DNA of 64,000 nt, from assembly GCA_022828595.1 (NCBI GenBank), contig JAKGHH010000005.1:23263875-23327874 (forward strand). The letters are read 5' to 3'. Position numbers and translations under genes: made by a program. How positions within the stretch are numbered: position 1 is the stretch's first letter; each line of letters starts with the position of its first letter. Positions 57,386-64,000 of the stretch are shown here, piece by piece. This DNA is from Nelumbo lutea. Its lineage: Eukaryota > Streptophyta > Magnoliopsida > Proteales > Nelumbonaceae. Below the pieces are notes generated by a model. The model was not told the origin of the DNA. It made no database searches and worked only from the letters and a program-made list of their open reading frames with translations.

Positions 57386-58009
57386 TGTAAGTACATGTGG
57401 TTGTTCACTACGTCTATGATCACGATGAAGGCATCAAACTGGAATGAAAGAAACGCCCATGACGACACAGAAGTCACTGAGGGCTTGCGATGAGCCCATA
57501 ACCCATCACAATTTTGCGATGAGTTCAAAGCCATCACGGACCTGTGATGAACTAAAGGACCGCTGCAAGATTGCAACAAGTCAAAGGCACACACGGCGAG
57601 ACACCCCGCAAACTAAGTAAAACACATCAAACTAGCTCTGACGTCATTTGTGTTATGTCGACACGAGAGACCTGCAAGGGGAAGTAGCGCATGTGTACCA
57701 TGAGAATCCTCAAACAAAAGGAAACTTCGTCCTAGGAAGCTCTCACGCGACACGTTGCGAACCCCCAACAGTGTCCTCTTGGCAACCGACATCGAATCGA
57801 AGATCCCCTTTCCTAATAGGAATCAAACCCCTTTTTTGGCTCCTTCCCTTTAGGGCCTCGGGGTCACCCCTATAAAAAGGGGAATAAACTGCGATCGAGA
57901 CACGGTTCTGTCTATTCTAAGATCCCTATCTACATTCGCTACTCAAACCATCGGCCTTTCTTCATCTTCCGAGGAGACCACCACACTTAGCCTTATCACC
58001 CCACTTACA
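57386..58009 (+). repeat. Gypsy 5' LTR (624 bp)
   Basis: TGTAAGTACATGTGG to ...CACTTACA. U3 has degenerate copies of tgcgatgagc-cataaccatc. A TATA box lies at 57871. The expected PBS after the LTR is not clear (ttagaatctctggttgtcgtcc). Confidence 0.85.
57871..57880 (+). promoter_or_regulatory. Gypsy LTR TATA box
   Basis: TATAAAAAGG, about 140 bp from the LTR end. The 3' LTR has TATAAAAGG at 62733. Confidence 0.6.
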
Positions 58010-58044
58010 TTAGAATCTCTGGTTGTCGTCCTTGATCACTGAGA

Positions 58045-59567
58045 ATGGCTGCCCGAAGAATCAATCTTGCCCCCATCCCAAAGGAGCAGCATGAGAACCT
58101 TGATGACTCTAGCATAGAACTTTAAGACCAGGACAACCAAGAAACGGTAGAGCAAACGAACATCACCATCCTGTCCCACAAAGTCTGTAGCATAGAGTCC
58201 CGCTTCAACCAAATGGAGTAGTTGCAAGTGGAGATGAGAAGCACCTTGAAGCTACTACTACAAAGGTCGGACAACACCCGAACATCCTCCCTTCTCCCTT
58301 ATAGACCCTCCTGCACCAACCCCTCCTAGCCATCCCTGGCTTCGATTGAACGGCACTCATTCGAAACCGACCACCCAACTATAACCACTATAGCCCAAAG
58401 AAACTAGCATTCTGTTGTTGAACAAACACAGGCGGCAGCACGCAACCTGGTAATGATTGATGCACCTGTCAATCGATTGGAAATCAAGGAATATGACCAA
58501 GTCCTAATAGAGGAGAACCAGAACAGGACTCGGGCGGCCCTTACCCTACAAAAGCCATACTCCAACTGCATCTTGTATAAGCCCTACCCAACCAACTACG
58601 TCCCTCCGCAATAGTGGCCCTAGTATGACAGGCAAAAGGTGAGCCCGCAGGAACATGTCAACAAGTTCAAAGATGCACTAGGCACATTCGCTCTTGATGG
58701 AGACCTAAAAGTCCAAGAATTCTCCAAATCCCTAACCAAATCGTCTTATTCCTGGTTCGTCAACCTGATGGCAGGAAGCATCAACTCGTGGGCGGAACTC
58801 ACGAAGAAATTGTTGTCTAAATTGTTCACCCTGGAGCGGAGACTGACCATGGCCGACCTTCGCAACACGAAGCAACACGCCGACGAGGACCCCCTGGCCT
58901 ATGTCATGCGATTTTAGAAGCTGACCCACTCAGTCTTCGAGGAATACGCGACGGAAAAAGATTTTGTAGAGTGATGCATACAAGGGATGCACCCCACCTA
59001 TAGAATCGACATTAAAAATGTGGAAGTCAAGACCTTTAGTCAACTCTAGAAGTGCGCTGAGAGGACAACGCAAACAGTGACTGCCCCCGAAGCAACCGTC
59101 GTCGCGTAAAGGCTACCCTACACTAAGCCAGAAGCGTAAAGGTAGACCGCAAACCCCGCAGCACGAGAGTACCCAATCCAACGCCATATTATTGTAGCGA
59201 TAGCCAACGAAACAACTTGCCCCAGCCGCCACCACCATTGTTCCCCTACAGTAAGAGTGAGGTGATCATGATCATGAATAACCCGGTGGAAGATCACGTC
59301 ATCAACCTGCCACCACCACCAGTCTGGATCAACCCCGAGAAGGACATACTCGGACCGTGCTGGTGCAATTTCCACCAGTCACCGAAACATGATCTCATGG
59401 ACTGCTTCACCCTACAGTGCCTTTTCACACAGAAAGTCAATCTAGATGACTATGTCAAGAGGAAGCCTGCCCAAATAGAAATCGGTCCCCTCCCAGCACA
59501 TTCACAGGGGATCAACATCAATGTGGTCGGGGTGCCAGCTAGCGGAGACGAAGATATGTTAATATAG
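58045..59567 (+). pseudogene. Tat-like gag remnant
   Basis: ATG at 58045 opens MAARRINLAPIPKEQ, 36 bases after the LTR. After several stops, 58639-58917 carries the retrotransposon Gag domain: FKDALGTFALDGDLKVQEFS, then KSLTKSSYSWFVNL, INSWAELTKKLLSKLF and ADLRNTKQHADEDPLAYVMRF. It continues past a stop with CIQGMHPTYRIDIKNV. 59217-59567 contains CNFHQSPKHDLMDCFTLQ, the Cys/His segment expected after the Gag domain. Role: particle formation and RNA packaging. At least ten stops, so not functional. Confidence 0.8.
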
Positions 59568-59679
59568 CAGTTCGAACAGAGCACCAAACTCCAACAGTTC
59601 TTCAACAAACAAGGGGCAAGCAGCACGGTGCAGAGACTTCGTCGTCAGGGCACTAGCGAAAGTTTTCAGGAAGCCCCAA

Positions 59680-60020
59680 GCAACCCCAGGAGTGATCTCA
59701 CATAACCTAGAAACCCCTGGAGCGATCTCACATACCTTGGCAACCCCAAGAAGGCCCTAGCAACCCCGAGAGCGATCTCACATATCTTGGCAACCCCAAG
59801 AGCGATCTCACATGCCCTAGCAACCCCAGAAGTGATCTCACATATCCTAGCAACCCTAGGAAGGCCCTAGAAATCCCAAGAGCAATCTCATACCCTGGCA
59901 ACCCTAAGAAAGATCTCACATGCCCTAGCAAACCCTAGGAGTGATCTTACATACCCTGGAAATCCCATGAGCAATCTTACATACCCTGGCAACCCCAAGC
60001 ACAATCTTACATCCCTCGAC
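59680..60020. repeat. 30-bp tandem array, ~12 units
   Basis: The unit caaccccaagagcgatctca+catgccctag is repeated about twelve times with substitutions. Two units are shortened to 20 bp. One minus-strand frame turns it into a GLLGHVRSLL peptide repeat, which is a by-product. Confidence 0.85.
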
Positions 60021-60365
60021 AATCCCAAGCACGACGACTCATCATCAACAATGCCAAGAAGGCTCCAACAAACCTAACCACAAAATCCATAGAAGGTACG
60101 AAGATCGCAAGCAGCCATCTACCCCCAAACAACCAGACAATACACAACAGAACAGGGTCATGGCCATGACACAACAAGCATATAAATCGTATCCTGCTCG
60201 AGTCGCTCATCACAAACAGAAACAAAGATGTAAGAGGCAATGCTCACCCTACCAAACAGCACAGGTTATGACTTGTCTAGTGGGGGGCTCAAGCCATAGA
60301 TCAAGATCATGACTCGACTACACCACAACAAACCACTACAATGCACCAATCACATACCCAGTCCA

Positions 60366-61119
60366 TCACGGACTTGAGGCAACATTAAACACCCATGGGG
60401 GGCCTGACAACAACTTAAACACATCCTCCACGATAATACCAAAGTCATCGAACACGCCAAAGAATGTGTGAGTACGACAGCACCAATGCGACAACAATGG
60501 CCACACATAATATGCACCATCCCTACCGGAGAGATTCATAAAACAGTCAACGAACCCCAGGAGCCCCACACTATGCAACAATCAGCAATACATGGGATTG
60601 TCAAGAATGGAAAGAGCCCACGAAGTAAAATTAGTACAAGATTTAGAGTCATCTGGCCTTGGCTTAGAACACCTAAACAAAACGTTGCACTTCGGACGAC
60701 CATACAAACACAGCATCTCATTCCCCTCCATGGCATCAAATGCATCATCCTTCCTCTTTGACATCGGCATTGGAGGCCAAAAACTCTTTCTGAGGTCGCT
60801 AACCTTGGCAGATTCATACTCAGACAGTAGCCCGGCTTTGTCCACCTCCCTAACATAATCAATGAAGGGGTACAAAACACCTAAACGAAACACTATGCTT
60901 TGGACAACCATACAAACACAGGATTTCATTCCCCTCCACAACATCAAACATGTCATCCTTCCCCTTCGACACCGGCATTGTAGGCCAGAAACCCTTTCCG
61001 AGGTCGCTAACCTTAGCAAATTCATACTCAAACAGTAGTTTGGTTGTGTCCATCTCCCTGACATGATCAATGAAGGGGCACCCAGGCTGACTAGACTTCT
61101 TTTGTTTGTGAGACGCCAT
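60366..61119 (-). pseudogene. Antisense PMD gene fragment inside the Gypsy element
   Basis: The minus-strand ATG at 61119 gives MASHKQKKSSQPGC, then IDHVREMDTTKLL, GKGFWPTMPV and CLYGCPKH. A tandem duplicate of that block follows (CLYGRPKC), and then SILDNPMYC, LLHSVGLLGFVDCFM, LLSHWCCRTHTFFG and FGIIVEDVFKLL, the PMD signature. It stops there: the C-terminal two thirds seen in the copy at 35230-37000 are missing. The transcript would run against the retroelement. A TAG and a few frameshifts interrupt it. Whether it was captured as a working gene or fragment is unknown. Confidence 0.75.
60654..61079. repeat. 209-bp tandem duplication in the PMD fragment
   Basis: The blocks ending aatgaaggggta (60872) and caatgaaggggca (61079) share nearly all positions, including gaggtcgctaacctt and ttcattcccctcca. 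They duplicate the PMD N-terminal segment. Confidence 0.8.
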
Positions 61120-61654
61120 TTGAACGAAACGTGAAACCTTCAATGAAGAACACAGTAACTAGAACTAGAACCCGTAGAAAAACATGCAACGGAGACAAAC
61201 ACTTGAAGCAAAATGAGAACTTAGGAGGAAGGTAAACCCCCAAAGGCATTTAAACAGGATCACCCCTCAAAAATCGAGCCCAAAATCATATCACACGATA
61301 CACTAACACTGCTGACTAAGCATTCACCGTCGCTTCAGTAGCAAATGAAACACCCACATAATAAGAAATTTACTAAACTGGCCTCAAAAAGGCGGGACAA
61401 ACAAAAATCAAACATAAATGGAGTCGTCACATACCCACAATCACTACAGGACTCGACGGTTAAACCATGCACACACAAACGTGTCAATGGTAAAAACGGC
61501 GCCCCCATGATAGAACGAACGGACGCAGACTACCACCATTTACAAGAGGATTAACCTCTAAAAACGCCGCACATCAACCCACAGAAGTTTCCATTATGAG
61601 TAGAGGGAAGGACGAATGGCATACGCTAACATTAATTCCCAAATTATAATAGCC

Positions 61655-62268
61655 ATAGGGGGGCTAAAAATCAAACCCAAGCCAGAGCAAATACTCGCCC
61701 ATAGAAAAAATTGAACACTCACTGGGGGTTGGAATCAATACCTAGCAAACACCAATTACACAAGGTAACCAAACAGGCACTTGGAAGTGTTTATTGATAG
61801 AAAGCACTTTGCCAAGACAAATGGGGGCTAAAAAAATCAAATCTAACCGCATACAACAAACTTGTCTCCTAACAAAAAGCTTCCTACCAAGAAACAAGGG
61901 GGCTAATAATCATAAGAGTCGACCAGTCCTAACAAACAATGCACCCAAAACAAACATACCACTAGCAAGATTTTTTTTCCTTGTTTTCAAAATTTCTATC
62001 TCCACAGCAGATGAATAACAGAAAAGAATCCACTTATACTCCTGGCATCCAACAAATATACTATCAAATGAGAGCAACACACGATGCCCAACTAAAAGAG
62101 ATAATCGGCACTCGAACGAAACAAAACTCAAAATTACCTCCCCTCACTTCAGCTATAGCCCTCTAGTCAATGACAAAACATGCGATAAAAGAAGCAAAGA
62201 AAACGCCCCGACTGCAAGAATGCTTATTGATAAGAATACTCTTACCCAAAAATAAGCAGGGGACTAAT
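61655..62268 (+). repeat. Series of polypurine-tract-like motifs
   Basis: ataggggggctaaaaatcaa (61655), aatgggggctaaaaaaatca (61820), caagggggctaataatcata (61895) and agcaggggactaat (62255, next to the LTR). A further one, agtggggggctcaagcc, lies near 60279. Only the last abuts an LTR. Confidence 0.65.
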
Positions 62269-62875
62269 TGTAAATACATGCGGTTCACTACGTTTGTGAT
62301 CGCGATGAAAGCATCAAACCAAGATGACAAAAACACCCATGACAATATGGAAGCCACAGAGGGCCTGTGATGATCCCATAACCCATCACAAGTTTGCGAT
62401 GAGCTTAGAGCCATCACAGACCTGCGATGCACTAAAGGACCGTCGCAAGATTGCAACAAGTCAAAGGAACCCACGATGAGACACCCTGTAAACTAAGCAA
62501 AACACCTCATTTATGCCATGTCAACACGGGAGACCCACGAGGGGAAGTAGCGCACGTGTACCATGAGAATCCTCGGACGAAACTTCGTCCTAGGAAGACC
62601 TCATGCGACACATGGCAAACCACCCAACAGTGTCCTAGCAACCAACATCAAATCAAAGATCCCCTTTTCCTAACAGGAATCAAACCCTTTTTGGATCCTT
62701 CCGTTTAGCCTTTATGTCCTCAAGGTCTCCCCCTATAAAAGGAGGAATAAACTGTGATCGAGACACGATTCTATCTATTCTGAGATCCCTGTTTACCTTC
62801 ACTACCCAAACAACTTTCGGCCTTTCTTCGTCTTTCGAGGAGATCACCACACTTAACCTTACCACCCCACGTACA
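62269..62875 (+). repeat. Gypsy 3' LTR (607 bp)
   Basis: TGTAAATACATGCGG to ...CACGTACA, colinear with 57386-58009 with scattered substitutions and small indels. Confidence 0.85.
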
Positions 62876-62880
62876 CCTTG
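62876..62880. repeat. Target-site duplication, right copy (CCTTG)
   Basis: CCTTG directly after the 3' LTR. Confidence 0.8.
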
Positions 62881-62989
62881 TATAGATTCTCTTGAGGGGT
62901 AAGGCTTCTCATAAATGCCTTATTGATCCAAAGCTAATCATGGTTTCTCTATTCACTTTTGAGACAACCCCCATGGCTCACTCTTCTTT

Positions 62990-63400
62990 TGTAAATGCAT
63001 GATATACTTATTACAAGAGATGATTATCATGGGATTGCTCATCTAAAGGAGCTCTTGAGTAAGTCTTTCAAGATGAAAGATCTTGGTCATCTAACCTACT
63101 TTTTGAATTTAAAAGGGACTCATACTTATCAAGGGTACTTCATGAACTAACAAAAGTATGCTATCAACTTGGTCAAATTTACTAATCCTACAGATGGTAA
63201 GCAAGTAGATATTCCTATTGAGGTTAACTTTTAAGCTATCCAAAGATGATGGTGACCCTCCTCCTAATGCTACTCTATATAGACAATTCGTAGTCTAATT
63301 TATCTCACTATGACTAGACCAAAAATATCTTATGTTGTTCAAGTGGTTACTTAGTTTGTTTCACATCATAGACAACCACACATGTTTTCTATTCTTTTGA
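62990..63400 (+). pseudogene. Old Copia RT fragment of a different lineage
   Basis: Plus-strand frames give LLSKSFKMKDLGHLTYFLNL, then YAINLVKFTN and, after stops, RSLIYLTMTRPKISYVVQVV. These are the C-terminal conserved blocks of Copia RT (F.MKDLG.L.YFLG; R.LIYLT.TRPDI). The catalytic YVDD is not present. It differs from the long-LTR family (SIMYVMLCTRPDIAQAV). Confidence 0.7.
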
Positions 63401-63540
63401 TAATTCCATATATTCAGACTACACGATGCCTAGGCAACAAGGCATTCTTGGATGGTCACCTTGCCCAAAAGCCCACATATTTATACATAAAGCACTAAAT
63501 AACATTTTTTAAATTTTTATTTTATGTTGTTGCCGTAGAT

Positions 63541-64000
63541 CAGATCTTTGACCCTTCCCTCTTTGTGTGGCCCACAAAAATTGGTAAAACAATGTGGAGG
63601 TGCATTAGAGCTGCTGCTTTGTGGACAATTTGGGAAGAAAGAAATGTGAGGATTTTCCAAGAAGAGAGAAATATTCAAAACGTAAAGGACTGCATTTTGA
63701 ACAGGGCAATCCATTGGCTGAGATCATTGGATTCTTTTAAAACATTCCTCTGATGACATTTGGAGGAACTGGATTGTTGTGGCTAGTAGCAGTAACAGGA
63801 AGAACAGGGTACCAGCTGTGTGGGTCTCTCCTTCAGAAGACTGGACAAAGCTGAATTTCGATGGTAGAAGCCAAGGAAATCCGGGTTCATCAGGGATAGG
63901 TGGGGTGCTAAGAGATAAAGATAGTAATATATTAGCTTTATTCTCAGGCTCCGTGGGTATAGGAGACTCCATTAGAGCTGAGCTTCTAGCAGCAGTACAA
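63541..64000 (+). pseudogene. L1-type LINE ORF2 C-terminal fragment, cut by window end
   Basis: 63565-63753 gives KTMWRCIRAAALWTIWEERN, then DCILNRAIHWLRSL, parallel to the LINE at 47658-48593. After a frameshift KLNFDGRSQGNPGSSGIGG and SIRAELLAAVQ, the first RNase H motifs, run to the window edge. Same LINE family, opposite strand, with a few disruptions. Confidence 0.75.

Larger units (their letters stand above)
57386..62875 (+). mobile_element. Complete Ty3/Gypsy element with antisense PMD gene, 5490 bp
   Basis: Two LTRs (624 and 607 bp, TGTAA(G/A)TACATG...CCCCAC(T/G)TACA) in direct orientation are flanked by CCTTG on both sides, so both ends are defined. Between them in order: gag (58045-59567), a 30-bp tandem array (59680-60020), an antisense PMD gene fragment (61119-60366), a spacer with several polypurine-tract-like motifs, and a final one (agcaggggactaat) abutting the 3' LTR. 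Protease, RT, RNase H and integrase are not recognisable. The Gag type and repeated PPT motifs suggest the Tat lineage. It is non-autonomous and old (the LTRs have diverged). Confidence 0.85.

Noticed and set aside
59728..59931. Minus-strand leucine/glycine repeat protein (GLLGHVRSLL repeats)
   Set aside because: It is a by-product of the 30-bp tandem array; the repeat length is a multiple of three, so any frame gives a repetitive peptide.
59680..60020. CRISPR-like array
   Set aside because: The units are contiguous with no spacers, vary in sequence and lie in a plant retroelement.
60468..60858. Plus-strand frames over the PMD fragment
   Set aside because: The minus-strand reading carries the PMD signature; the plus frames have no recognised content.
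1..64000. Organellar, viral or bacterial origin of the window
   Set aside because: Plant-specific retroelement lineages, MITEs and a spliced UPF3 gene with GT-AG introns point to a plant nuclear chromosome; no operon-like or virus-specific genes seen.

Overview
This window looks like nuclear DNA of a flowering plant. It is AT-rich and gene-poor, and it is packed with nested LTR retrotransposons, L1- and RTE-type LINE fragments, MITEs and SINE-like heads. The only convincing host gene is split by GT-AG introns. Species cannot be fixed from the sequence. Nothing bacterial, organellar or viral in the strict sense was seen.

Layout. 0.26-7.8 kb: a minus-strand Copia LTR broken by an internally deleted minus-strand Athila/Tat-like Ty3/Gypsy element (gag and protease remain, polymerase is gone). 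8.5-9.1 kb: two unrecognised minus-strand open frames. 9.1-17.0 kb: an old Copia 5' LTR interrupted by a younger solo LTR, then its PBS and a long leader, then an inverted Copia fragment. 16.8-35.2 kb: a chain of Copia pieces arranged LTR-internal-LTR-internal-LTR, with LTRs of about 1.7-1.95 kb and broken gag, integrase, RT and RNase H. A second Gypsy deletion derivative (17.96-21.24 kb) sits inside this chain. 35.2-37.6 kb: a decayed plant mobile domain (PMD) gene on the minus strand beside a Gypsy-LTR-like stretch. 37.6-43.9 kb: mostly intergenic, with an RTE LINE fragment, two SINE-like heads and DNA-transposon-like repeats.

43.9-52.8 kb and probably beyond: the 3' part of a UPF3 gene (nonsense-mediated mRNA decay factor) on the minus strand. 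Five exons join in frame, including across a 7.2-kb intron full of transposons. The N-terminal exons are not visible up to the right edge, so the next intron would exceed 11 kb if the gene is intact. That stretch holds another Copia LTR, a palindromic MITE, RNase H scraps and, at 57386-62875, a structurally complete 5.49-kb Ty3/Gypsy element with a perfect CCTTG target duplication. It carries a decayed gag, a 30-bp tandem array, an antisense PMD gene fragment with an internal 209-bp duplication, and a series of polypurine-tract-like motifs, but no recognisable polymerase.

The most interesting content is this retroelement type with an antisense PMD gene (a second, older PMD copy lies at 35-37 kb) and the UPF3 gene whose introns are expanded by nested insertions. 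All transposon coding regions carry stops or frameshifts, so none appears autonomous. Family calls rest on motif recognition by eye; no search or alignment was run.
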